NCBI RefSeq assembly: GCF_000705555.1
Contig: NZ_JMQN01000038.1
Span: 1-64,000, forward strand
DNA length: 64,000 nucleotides
Source of the DNA: Marinobacterium lacunae
GTDB lineage: Bacteria > Pseudomonadota > Gammaproteobacteria > Pseudomonadales > Balneatricaceae
Reading direction: 5' to 3'
The position numbers and the translations under genes were made by a program. The notes beneath the pieces are model-generated. The model was not told the origin of the DNA and ran no database searches. It saw only the letters and a list, made by a program, of their open reading frames with translations. Shown here one piece after another: positions 10,798 through 18,618 of this stretch (its first letter is position 1; every line of letters starts with the position of its first letter).

Positions 10798-11232
10798 ATG
10801 TTGCAGACCTTCCTCAAAGCCAAGCTGCACCGTGTCACCGTCACTCATGCCGAACTTCACTATGAAGGCTCCTGTGCCATCGATGGCGAACTGCTCGATG
10901 CATCAGGTATCCGCGAATACGAGATGGTCCATATCTACAACATCAACAACGGCGAGCGCTTCACCACCTACGCTATCCGCGCCGAAAACGGCAGTGGCGT
11001 CATCTCGGTCAATGGTGCCGCCGCGCATAAGGCCAGCAAGGGCGACCTGCTGATTATCGGTGCCTATGTACAGCTGACCGAGAAGGAGGTCGACAGCTTC
11101 CAGCCGACACTGTGTTACTTCGAGAATGCCCAGAACGACAGCGGTGTGGGTGTCAGCGATGATGCCTTGCGTGCACGCAACAAAATGACTGGTATGAAAT
11201 CCGCCATCCCGGTTCAGACGGCCGATATGTAA
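10798..11232 (+). CDS. panD: Aspartate 1-decarboxylase (pyruvoyl proenzyme)
   Basis: Makes beta-alanine from aspartate for pantothenate and CoA. With the second of two adjacent ATGs (10798) the self-cleavage site falls at Gly24-Ser25 in HYEGSCAID, the canonical numbering. [12 protein letters not shown] and the NGAAAH segment that helps form the pyruvoyl pocket are present. The 144 residues exceed the usual 126 or so; the extra tail after CYFENAQND is not needed in known enzymes. A purine-rich AAGGGGG site precedes the start. No panB or panC is adjacent. Confidence 0.96.
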   Translation: MLQTFLKAKLHRVTVTHAELHYEGSCAIDGELLDASGIREYEMVHIYNINNGERFTTYAIRAENGSGVISVNGAAAHKASKGDLLIIGAYVQLTEKEVDSFQPTLCYFENAQNDSGVGVSDDALRARNKMTGMKSAIPVQTADM

Positions 11233-11258
11233 GCGCCCCTCGATCCCCGCCTGGACGC

Positions 11259-11696
11259 ATGATGAAAAAAATACTGATTTTACTTGTGATCGGTTTCGTT
11301 GCGGTCGGCTACCTGAAAAACGAAACGACGCTTTTTCATCCTGGAACAGGCGAAGTCGGTGTCAGTGATGAGCGGTTGGCTGATGCCTGGAAAAACGGCG
11401 AGAGTGATCTTCAGGTCGAGGGCGCCGGTGTTGTGATCAAGATTCTGGCGGACGATCTGAGTGGAAGCCGACACCAGCGATTTATTCTCGAACTCGGGAC
11501 CGGGCAGACCCTTCTCATTGCGCATAATATCGATCTGGCCGAACGCATTGACAGCCTGAGAGAAGGGGATAGGGTCGAGTTCTTTGGCGAGTATGAGTGG
11601 AACCAAAAAGGTGGGGTGATTCACTGGACCCATCACGACCCCGCAGGGCGTCACGTCGGCGGCTGGCTGAGGCACGAAGGGGTTACCTACCAGTAG
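11259..11696 (+). CDS. DUF3465 family protein, probably membrane-anchored or secreted
   Basis: A 145-residue protein. Residues 3-20 form a hydrophobic signal or anchor segment after a Met-Lys-Lys start. The body matches the small DUF3465 family: RHQRFILELGTGQTLLIAHN, then GDRVEFFGEYEWN and GGVIHWTHHDP, a pattern suggesting a small OB-like beta-barrel. DUF3465 proteins have no established role. Two ATGs (11259, 11262) are possible. The gene follows panD by 26 bases and may be co-transcribed with it. Confidence 0.8.
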   Translation: MMKKILILLVIGFVAVGYLKNETTLFHPGTGEVGVSDERLADAWKNGESDLQVEGAGVVIKILADDLSGSRHQRFILELGTGQTLLIAHNIDLAERIDSLREGDRVEFFGEYEWNQKGGVIHWTHHDPAGRHVGGWLRHEGVTYQ

Positions 11697-11715
11697 AAGC
11701 CAGCCGCCGATTTCA

Positions 11716-12174
11716 TTATCCGTAAAAGAAACGGCCACCGGTTGCGTTAATCACCGTCAGTACACCCAGCGCCAGATTGATACCAACAATCTGGCGTATC
11801 TGGTTGAGTGCCTTGCCACCTGCCGGCCAGTCCTCGGTTTCGACAGCCTTTTTGAGCCGCTTGAACGGGGCGAAATAGAGGTGCAGAAACAGCAGCACCA
11901 TCAGGTAGCCCGTGCCCAGCATGATATGCACGTGGGTACCAGCGTATTTGAAACCGCCTAGCAGCGCGATCATCCAGTGGCCGGTCAGCGGCAGCAGGAT
12001 TACTGCGCCCCATACCCAGACAAAGAAGCGCTTGAATAATCCGCACCACAGTTGCAGGCGTTGTGGCGGCTCAAACAGAGAAGCGGCCAGGGGGCGCAAG
12101 CAGACATAAGCCAGAAACATGCCGCCGACCCAAACGATCGCGGCGAGTATATGAAGCGTCAACGCGTAAGCCAT
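11716..12174 (-). CDS. CopD-like integral membrane protein
   Basis: A 152-residue inner-membrane protein with four predicted helices: residues about 5-25, 50-72, 80-100 and 128-148. The N-terminal LHILAAIVWVGGMF and a later His-containing helix match the CopD domain family, whose members are linked to copper handling or haem-type cofactors. No periplasmic CopC partner is adjacent, so copper transport is uncertain. It is convergent with the DUF3465 gene. Confidence 0.78.
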   Translation of the reverse strand: MAYALTLHILAAIVWVGGMFLAYVCLRPLAASLFEPPQRLQLWCGLFKRFFVWVWGAVILLPLTGHWMIALLGGFKYAGTHVHIMLGTGYLMVLLFLHLYFAPFKRLKKAVETEDWPAGGKALNQIRQIVGINLALGVLTVINATGGRFFYG

Positions 12175-12262
12175 AAGCGTATCCTTGCTGTACAGGTCGA
12201 AGGGGGCTTGGGTGTTAGAGCGACACCGATACTAGCAGTAAAACGTTTGCCCCGACATGCCT

Positions 12263-12670
12263 CTACACCTGGCGCATTGCTTCGGTTTTATCATAATCCC
12301 CGCCGAGTTGGCGTTTAATCTCGGCCTCGATTTTCGCCTCGATCCGTTGCTGCTCCCCCAGCGGTAGTGCTTCCAGTGATTCTTCGGTCAGCCCCATATC
12401 CTTAAGCATCATGTAGCGTATTCTCTCGGCGGTGCTCATGCTGAGCAGCTTAATGAGTTCCTCTCGGGCATCCTCCTCTTCGGCTTGAGGCTGCAGGGCA
12501 TCGGCCTCCGTTTCCAGCAGATAATCGCCGCCCTCCTCATCGCGCTCGTCATGCTGCCGGGAGCGGGCGGTTTGCTGGGCCAGAAGCTCGGAGAAACTCG
12601 AATCCTCCGAGGCATGTTTAGACGGGTACAGCGTGTTTATCGGCCCCCCAGTGCTGGTGATTTTGATCAT
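12263..12670 (-). CDS. Hypothetical protein, charged and helical
   Basis: A 135-residue soluble protein I cannot assign. The N-terminal half is polar and acidic and probably disordered. The C-terminal half has a regular helical pattern: MSTAERIRYMMLKDMGLTEE, then LPLGEQQRIEAKIEAEIKRQ. Small proteins with this ERIRY-MGL-E pattern occur in other gamma-proteobacteria, from memory. On the minus strand AAGGAGGA precedes the start. It stands alone between convergent and divergent neighbours. Confidence 0.7.
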   Translation of the reverse strand: MIKITSTGGPINTLYPSKHASEDSSFSELLAQQTARSRQHDERDEEGGDYLLETEADALQPQAEEEDAREELIKLLSMSTAERIRYMMLKDMGLTEESLEALPLGEQQRIEAKIEAEIKRQLGGDYDKTEAMRQV

Positions 12671-12899
12671 GGTGCAGTCCTCCTTGTTAGATCAAAAATT
12701 GCTCAGCAATGGATATGCCTGCCGATGTAAAGCTCATTAATAACAAATGATTAGCGCTAATTATAAAAGCGGGTTCGAGGTTTTGTGACGGATGGGTGGC
12801 AAGCAATTGCCGGGAACAAGGCAAAATAATGGCCGCCATGCTTGGTCTGTCGATGGGTCTGCGGCAAAGTAGCGAAAGCGTTTCAACAGGAATATTGAA

Positions 12900-13361
12900 A
12901 TGAACACTGATTACACCACTGTACAGATTGTGACCGCCCAGCCGGACGACCTTCGAGAGCTCGCCACATTGTTCGACCTGTATCGTGTGTTCTATGGGTA
13001 TGCGTCGGATCTGGAGAAAGCATCAACGTTCATCCGCGAACGCCTTGATGGCGGTGATGGATTGGTGCTTCTTGCAAAAGTTAACGGGCATGCAGTGGGT
13101 TTTGTACAGTGTTACGCTGGATTCTCGTCGCTTGAGTGCAAGCCTAGTTGGCTGTTGAGCGACCTCTATGTGTTGGAAAGCACAAGAGGCAAAGGGGTGG
13201 GCTCCGCGCTGCTGGCGGGGGTTAGAGAACGAGCGCTCAAGGCAGGATGCTGTGTCGTCGAGTTGTTTACCGCTGAGGGTAACTTGCCAGCGCAACATCT
13301 CTACGAAGCGCAGGGCTACCGGCGGGATGTCGAATATCGACACTACGAGCTGTTTCTATAA
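12900..13361 (+). CDS. GNAT family N-acetyltransferase
   Basis: A 153-residue acyl-CoA-dependent N-acetyltransferase. The acetyl-CoA-binding motif A is LYVLESTRGKGVGSALLAGV (about 93-112), matching the family's R/Q-x-x-G-x-G/A loop. The C-terminal LYEAQGYRRD is the usual motif B end. AGGAA lies eight bases before the ATG. The acceptor substrate cannot be predicted. It converges with the diguanylate cyclase gene only nine bases away. Confidence 0.9.
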   Translation: MNTDYTTVQIVTAQPDDLRELATLFDLYRVFYGYASDLEKASTFIRERLDGGDGLVLLAKVNGHAVGFVQCYAGFSSLECKPSWLLSDLYVLESTRGKGVGSALLAGVRERALKAGCCVVELFTAEGNLPAQHLYEAQGYRRDVEYRHYELFL

Positions 13362-13369
13362 AAGCGTGA

Positions 13370-15058
13370 CTAGATGTTGCGGGCAAGAATGAACTGGTTT
13401 TTGCCGCTGTTCTTGGCCCGATACATGATCTGGTCAGCCAGTATCAGCAGCTCGGTGCCATCTTCACCGTGATCGGGGTAGCAGACCGCACCCAGGCTGA
13501 GAGTGACATTCACATCGCGGTAGGCCGTGGCTGCTTCGCGGGTAACGCGCTCGAGCACGTCCGACAGCATCTGATCATCGCCACAGTTTGGCAGGATTAC
13601 GGCAAACTCGTCGCCCCCGATACGGGCGAGAATATCGCTCTCTCTCACGAGGCTTTTGAGCGTGGTTCCAAGTGAGCAGAGCAGTTCATCGCCCGCTTCA
13701 TGGCCGTAGGTGTCATTTACCTGCTTGAAACCATCGAGATCGATATAGACAACACCGACGCGTGTCTCATTACGCTTGCAGGCGGCGATTGCCTGACTCA
13801 GGTGCTCGGCAAATAGTCGGCGGTTAGGTAGCCCGGTGAGCGAATCGTGCATCGCCTGGTGCCGCAGCAGCTCTTCCTGTGCCTTGATGTCGCGGATGTC
13901 GCTACAGACAAGCACATACTCGCCCGCACCGTGGGCACTGTCGATGGTTGATACCGATGCCAGCACAGGGATCATTTCGCCGTTGCTCAGCTTAAGTTGA
14001 AGCTCGCCACGCCATTCGTTGTCGTCCGGCCCGGAGTGACTGACCAGCGCGTTCAGTGACAGCGAGGCACTACTATCCGGATCAACAAAGAGGTCAGCGG
14101 CGCATATGGCCTCGACCTCATCACGTTCGTACCCGGTTATCTCAAGTAGCGCATTATTGGTGCGCAGCAGCTGTTGTGCAGCATCGAAAACAAGAATGCC
14201 CTCGGCGCAATGCTTGAAGACCGCTTCGGCCAGCTGGAGTTCGGTTTCGGCGAGCCGTCGGTCGGTTATATCAACGACACTGCCCCACATATACTGAAGG
14301 TGTTCGTCTGCGTCCTTATGTAGATAGTTGCGCTCAAGCAAGTGACGGATCTCTCCGTTGCGCACTATCCGGTATTCGATCTCATAGGGGCGGGCAGTTT
14401 CCTGCGACAAGCGTATTGCCTTGTCGACCTGCGCCCGGTCTTCGGGGTGCACCACCTGCAAATAAGCGTCGTAGCTTGCTTCGAATTGGTTGCGGTCGAG
14501 GCCAAACATATCGTAGACGCTGGTTGACCAGCTGAGAGTGTCTTTCTCTATATCCCACTCCCAGGTACCGACACCGGCATCCCTTTGTACCTGATTCAGG
14601 ATCTCTTCATTCTCAATAGCAGGGTACAGAACCACGACGATATCAAACGGTTCAGTGCCTCCCTGATCGTGAGGCGTGAGCTCTATCCTGACAGGAACCG
14701 AGCGGCCTGACTTGTGACGTGCCGCCAGTGCGTTGAGTTGGCCCATCGGGCGGGCTCTGCGCGATTGCTGGAACATCTTGCGCCAGTGAGGATGGTGGTG
14801 GCGCTGTTGTTCAGGCACTAGCTCATCGACGCAAAGGCCGACCAGCTCACCCTTATCGTATCCAAGTAAACGACAAGCCGCCTTGTTGGCGAAGCTAATG
14901 ATTCCAACAGAATCGACCGTAAGAACGGCGTTGGGGATGTGCTCGACGAGACAGGTGGCCGGCAACTCTGTTTTCGTCGACCGGCGCCACAGCCATAGAT
15001 TGGCGCCTAGCGTTGCAATCAGAGCTGGCACTAAAAGCCATTCAAGCAGCATCTGCAC
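13370..15058 (-). CDS. Membrane-anchored PAS-GGDEF diguanylate cyclase
   Basis: A 562-residue enzyme that makes cyclic di-GMP. A single hydrophobic N-terminal helix (about 3-24) is followed by three PAS-like sensory segments: about 35-130, 150-265 with the PAC-type end VVDITDRRLAE, and 275-400. The catalytic GGDEF is intact as RIGGDEFAVILP near 480. An RxxD inhibitory site (RESD) lies five residues before it, so product inhibition is likely. No EAL domain follows. The start is GTG 15058 or ATG 15052. Confidence 0.93.
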   Translation of the reverse strand: MQMLLEWLLVPALIATLGANLWLWRRSTKTELPATCLVEHIPNAVLTVDSVGIISFANKAACRLLGYDKGELVGLCVDELVPEQQRHHHPHWRKMFQQSRRARPMGQLNALAARHKSGRSVPVRIELTPHDQGGTEPFDIVVVLYPAIENEEILNQVQRDAGVGTWEWDIEKDTLSWSTSVYDMFGLDRNQFEASYDAYLQVVHPEDRAQVDKAIRLSQETARPYEIEYRIVRNGEIRHLLERNYLHKDADEHLQYMWGSVVDITDRRLAETELQLAEAVFKHCAEGILVFDAAQQLLRTNNALLEITGYERDEVEAICAADLFVDPDSSASLSLNALVSHSGPDDNEWRGELQLKLSNGEMIPVLASVSTIDSAHGAGEYVLVCSDIRDIKAQEELLRHQAMHDSLTGLPNRRLFAEHLSQAIAACKRNETRVGVVYIDLDGFKQVNDTYGHEAGDELLCSLGTTLKSLVRESDILARIGGDEFAVILPNCGDDQMLSDVLERVTREAATAYRDVNVTLSLGAVCYPDHGEDGTELLILADQIMYRAKNSGKNQFILARNI

Positions 15059-15122
15059 TAAACACTCGCTCTAGTCCCCGTAAAGGGGAGAGCATAGCGC
15101 TAAAATTTTTACGAAAACAGCC

Positions 15123-15686
15123 TCACTGTGTGCTTTCAGGAACAGAATCGTCCTCTTCATAGGGTTCGATACGGTAAGCCTCAAGCCTGTAACCGGAGGT
15201 GCCAAGCTCATTGGTGAAACGCTCGACGGTTAATCTGCCTGTGATCCAGACCGCGTCGTAAAGGCTTTCAAGGCGGGTGCCCGGCTCAAAGTGGGTATCG
15301 ATTATCTGGTTGGACGGTGGCGGAGGGGTGTGGATGCAGGCACCGAAATAGGGGACGAGGAAAAACCTGTCGATACGTTGATCATCGCCGCCCAGTGGAA
15401 CGACGAAGCCCGGTATGCGAATCATGCTGCCATCGAGTTCCGATACAACGGGGGCGGAGCTCAGTACCTGCTGCATATGATCGAGCATGCTTTGCGCTTC
15501 GCCTTCGTAATCGTCGATTGCGTTGATATCGACATCCGAACCATAGAGGTCTTCATAGGAGAGGGTGTAGTCGGGCGGCATGAGATCGTCCCAGGTCATC
15601 TCGCGAACCTCCTCCCCGTTGAATACCTTCGCGTGGACAGCGGTACTCAGTAGAAGGGCAAAAAACAGGGTAATGAAACTACGCAT
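15123..15686 (-). CDS. DUF3299 periplasmic protein of a zinc-responsive operon
   Basis: A 187-residue secreted protein starting at ATG 15686, with a clear signal peptide (MRSFITLFFALLLSTAVHA). The mature part carries the DUF3299 hallmarks IPGFVVPLGGD, FFLVPYFGACIHTPPPPSNQ and WITGRLTVER. This family is the fourth gene of the zinc-limitation operons exemplified by PA4063-PA4066 of Pseudomonas aeruginosa; the biochemical role is unknown. It follows the ABC permease by 17 bases, so it is the last gene of the zrgA operon. Confidence 0.86.
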   Translation of the reverse strand: MRSFITLFFALLLSTAVHAKVFNGEEVREMTWDDLMPPDYTLSYEDLYGSDVDINAIDDYEGEAQSMLDHMQQVLSSAPVVSELDGSMIRIPGFVVPLGGDDQRIDRFFLVPYFGACIHTPPPPSNQIIDTHFEPGTRLESLYDAVWITGRLTVERFTNELGTSGYRLEAYRIEPYEEDDSVPESTQ

Positions 15687-15703
15687 ACAGGTGTCTCGTA
15701 CGT

Positions 15704-16957
15704 TCAGATTTTGGGGGTAAGGCCGTCGGCGAGAGTATAACGCCAGGCCTTCCATGCCGGGAGAGTGCCGGCGAGTGTTCCGGCGATCAGCACTGCTGTG
15801 AGTATCTCCCCAAGGCCGGTAGGCCAGCCAAACGTGAGGTAGAGCCCAAGGCCCTCCTGCACAATACTCTGAATGGCTGCCAGTGTGCCCCAGAGTAAAG
15901 CCAGACCCGCAGCGATGCCGGTGGCCGTCAGTATGCACGCCTCGGCGATGACCAGCCTGAGCAGGTAGAACGGTGACGCGCCAATGGCCCGCAACAGTGC
16001 GAGCTCTCGCCGGCGCTGCTGCATGCCGGTCAAGAGTACGCCCAGCATGCCGGTCAGGCCTGCCAGTACAACGCAGGCCGAAACCAGCAGCATGGCCTTC
16101 TCAACACCGCCAAGCACCTGCCAGAGTTCCTGCAGAGCCACACCCGGCAGAATCGCCATAAGCGGCTCCTTTGAGTAGCGGTTGATGGCGCGCTGCATCT
16201 GGAATACCTGTGTTTTGGTCTTCAGCCCCACCATGAACGCGGTAATCTCCTTCGGCGTGAGGTCCATCGTGGCGAGTTTATCGGCATCAGCCTTGAATCC
16301 CGGCATCGGCACGCCAGCGCGCCAGCCGATGTGAATGGCACTGATTGACTCCAGACTGACCAGAAGTGACTGATCGACCGGTGTGCCGGTCGGAGCCAGT
16401 ATGCCGACTACGGTAAAGGGCTGATCCTTATGCTGCGAAAAGCTGGTGCTGCCCAAGCCGTGGGCGATAATGACCTGATCGCCAACCTTGTAGCCAAGAG
16501 TCTTGGCAACCTTGGCACCGAGTGTTACCTCATGCACAGCGTTAAATGATCTGCCCGTCGACATCGAGAGGCTCTTATCGCGGCCGAAGCGGAAATGCTC
16601 GAAAAATGACGCGCTGGTACCGACTACACGAAACCCTTTATGGGAATCGCCGAGCGACACCGGAATGGTCCACTGAACGGCACTGTCGTTGGTGATACGC
16701 TGGTAGCTGCTCCAGCGGATATTGTTGGTGGCCGATCCCAGATGAAACACGGAATAGAGCAGCAGTTCTATCTGGCCGGTGCGTGCGCCTACGATCAGAT
16801 CGGTTTCGGACACGGTATTAAAGAAGCCTTCGCGCATATCCTGTCGTACCTTCTCGACCCCGGCGAGCAATGCAACGCTGAAAGCGATGGTCAGTACGCA
16901 CAGCAGCGCCGTGCCGCGACGGTTTTTGAGGCTCTTCCAAAGCAGATCGATCATCAT
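15704..16957 (-). CDS. ABC transporter permease, FtsX/MacB-like
   Basis: A 417-residue inner-membrane permease. I chose ATG 16957 because it overlaps the stop of the ATPase gene (ATGATGA) and gives MMIDLLWKSLKNRRGTALL, a normal start for the family. One N-terminal helix (about 17-38) is followed by a large periplasmic domain to about 285 and three C-terminal helices with the FtsX pattern LTGMLGVLLTGMQQRRRELALLRAIGAS. The complex probably moves zinc or a zinc carrier across or out of the inner membrane. Operon context and the Zur-like box support a zinc role. Confidence 0.9.
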   Translation of the reverse strand: MMIDLLWKSLKNRRGTALLCVLTIAFSVALLAGVEKVRQDMREGFFNTVSETDLIVGARTGQIELLLYSVFHLGSATNNIRWSSYQRITNDSAVQWTIPVSLGDSHKGFRVVGTSASFFEHFRFGRDKSLSMSTGRSFNAVHEVTLGAKVAKTLGYKVGDQVIIAHGLGSTSFSQHKDQPFTVVGILAPTGTPVDQSLLVSLESISAIHIGWRAGVPMPGFKADADKLATMDLTPKEITAFMVGLKTKTQVFQMQRAINRYSKEPLMAILPGVALQELWQVLGGVEKAMLLVSACVVLAGLTGMLGVLLTGMQQRRRELALLRAIGASPFYLLRLVIAEACILTATGIAAGLALLWGTLAAIQSIVQEGLGLYLTFGWPTGLGEILTAVLIAGTLAGTLPAWKAWRYTLADGLTPKI

Positions 16958-17655
16958 GACGCGATGCGGGCTCCTTCCAGATGCAACGTGTGTTCGAAGT
17001 GTTGCGCCAGACTGAGGTCGTGGCTGACGAAAAGCAGGCTGGTGCCGCATTCCCGGGCTTCTGCGAGCAGCAGGTCAATAAAGCGGTCGCGGTGTTCCGT
17101 ATCGAGCGCGGATGTGGGTTCGTCGGCCATGATCAGTTCAGGGCCACCGATCAGTGCGCGGGCAGCGGCCACCCGTTGCTGTTGTCCAATCGAGAGGGCC
17201 GAGGTGGGGCGATTATGACTTAACACCTCATCAAGCCCCAGTTCGCTCATGAGCCTGCGGGCGTCCTCTATGACTGAACCGGAACGCTCGACGGCGCGCG
17301 TTCGTCGCCGGTCCGAAAACCGGCAGGCGAGGGCGACGTTCTCAAGAGGTGTCAGCCAGGGCAGCAGGTTGAACTGCTGGAAGATCAGGCCTATGTGATC
17401 GGCCCGCAGACGGTCACGCTGACGTGCAGAGAGCGACTCAAGGCGTTGACCGCAGATCTCGATTGAGCCCTTGTACCCCTCAAGCACACCCGCTGCCAAA
17501 TTCAGCAGTGTGCTTTTGCCGCACCCTGAGGGGCCGCGCAGAAACAGGCTGCTGCCGGACCCCAGTTTAAGATCGTCGATCGTGAGAAGCGCAGGCGCAT
17601 TTTTGGCCCAGCTAAAACTGAGTTTTTGGATTGAAAGTGTGTCGGCTGATCTCAT
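16954..17655 (-). CDS. ABC transporter ATP-binding protein of the zinc operon
   Basis: A 233-residue ATPase partner of the FtsX-like permease. Walker A GPSGCGKST is near 39, the signature LSIGQQQRVAAARAL near 150 and Walker B IMADEPTSALD near 172; the switch His lies in FVSHD. The start and stop overlap those of zrgA and the permease by four bases each, so the three are translationally coupled. Confidence 0.94.
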   Translation of the reverse strand: MRSADTLSIQKLSFSWAKNAPALLTIDDLKLGSGSSLFLRGPSGCGKSTLLNLAAGVLEGYKGSIEICGQRLESLSARQRDRLRADHIGLIFQQFNLLPWLTPLENVALACRFSDRRRTRAVERSGSVIEDARRLMSELGLDEVLSHNRPTSALSIGQQQRVAAARALIGGPELIMADEPTSALDTEHRDRFIDLLLAEARECGTSLLFVSHDLSLAQHFEHTLHLEGARIAS

Positions 17656-18248
17656 TTGAACCGTATCTGTGGGTTGTCGGCGCTCAGTGTCTGTATCGAC
17701 TGTGTTTCGTTGATGATCTGGGCCTCGATCGACTCAAGGGCGGGATAGCGCTCAAAGAGCGTAACCGTCGCCGATTTGATCGCCTGCGGTGATCTGCAGG
17801 TGAAGCGGTAGTCGAAACTCAGATCCATGTGCTCGTCCATGTGCTGGGCATTACCGCCATTCTCATGTTCATGTTCATGTTCATGTTCATGGTCATGCGA
17901 ATGATCGTCATCGTGATCGTTCAGTGTCATCTCCTCATGCTGCCCGACTTCGGCATGATCAAGTGCGCAGCCTGCCGCGTCCGGCAGCTTAATCCAGTTC
18001 GACGGTGAGCGCATTGTTGTGTCGAGTTCGGCCAGCAGGGCTTTTTCCTCTTCGGTCTTGGGCGCATGCTCGAATCCGACCAGATTGTAAGCGGGCGATT
18101 GCAGGCTAAAGCTCAGTAGTTGACCGTCAAGCACCACCTGAAGTTCTGCTGCACCATGAACATGTGGGGCAAGGCTGTCTTGGGCGCTAGCGCTGCCCGA
18201 AAGAGCCGCGAGGATAAGGGCAGTGGAGGTGTTTAAGAGGCGGGCCAT
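17652..18248 (-). CDS. zrgA: ZrgA-type (DUF2796) periplasmic zinc-uptake protein
   Basis: A 198-residue secreted protein with an Ala-Ser-rich signal peptide ending near SGSASA (about 22). APHVHGAAELQVVLDG and the C-terminal FDYRFTCRSP match the DUF2796/ZrgA family. A central His/Asp/Glu-rich stretch (about 112-125) is encoded partly by a six-base repeat and should bind zinc. It is the first gene of a four-gene operon (zrgA, ATPase, permease, DUF3299) and sits downstream of a Zur-like box, matching operons repressed by Zur in zinc-replete cells. Confidence 0.9.
   Translation of the reverse strand: MARLLNTSTALILAALSGSASAQDSLAPHVHGAAELQVVLDGQLLSFSLQSPAYNLVGFEHAPKTEEEKALLAELDTTMRSPSNWIKLPDAAGCALDHAEVGQHEEMTLNDHDDDHSHDHEHEHEHEHENGGNAQHMDEHMDLSFDYRFTCRSPQAIKSATVTLFERYPALESIEAQIINETQSIQTLSADNPQIRFK
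17864..17893. repeat. Six-base tandem repeat coding for His-Glu pairs in zrgA
   Basis: Four perfect CATGTT units (17864-17887) plus a variant (CATGGT) lie in frame in zrgA and encode alternating Glu-His. Unit-number changes would alter the metal-binding run without shifting the frame. Confidence 0.85.
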
Positions 18249-18618
18249 TCGAGTCTCCTTTTCGGAATGGGTGAAACGGGCATATTTATCGTTATGTTAT
18301 AGTGTAACGTTTTGCGATCCAAGCGGAATTTTGTATGGCAGGCGCGACATGCAGGATCGCTGGCACAAGTGTCGACAATGTGTGTTGCCGCGGTGTGGCT
18401 GTTGTTCAATCACTTGCGGTACAGGAGGACAACGGCGCCATAGCTGTTTTGTGTCAATATTTAGGGCTTGAACCCCTGTTGGGTACGCCTTTTGTCGTAT
18501 CTCATTTGTCGACATATTGAGCTAGAGTGGCTGTCGATAACGAGGAAGTGTCAACAATAAAAGAATATTCCTCCATACCCCAAGCGACCAAAAACCCAAG
18601 AATAAAAGGACCTGTGCC
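18249..18618. other. Divergent control region between zrgA and prpE
   Basis: This 370-base region carries the Zur-like box close to zrgA and the prpE promoter further right. No RNA gene or long hairpin was recognised in the 300 bases between the box and prpE. Confidence 0.5.
18291..18313. promoter_or_regulatory. Putative Zur-binding box
   Basis: GTTATGTTATAGTGTAACG and its right-hand Ts match the gamma-proteobacterial Zur palindrome (core ATGTTATAnTATAACAT) at about 17 of 22 fixed positions by eye. It lies about 43 bases upstream of the zrgA start, suitable for repression of the zinc-uptake operon. Confidence 0.7.

Noticed and set aside
17864-17893. Short tandem repeats here and at 44437-44477 considered as CRISPR-like arrays
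   Set aside because: Units are six bases without spacers and are in-frame coding repeats.
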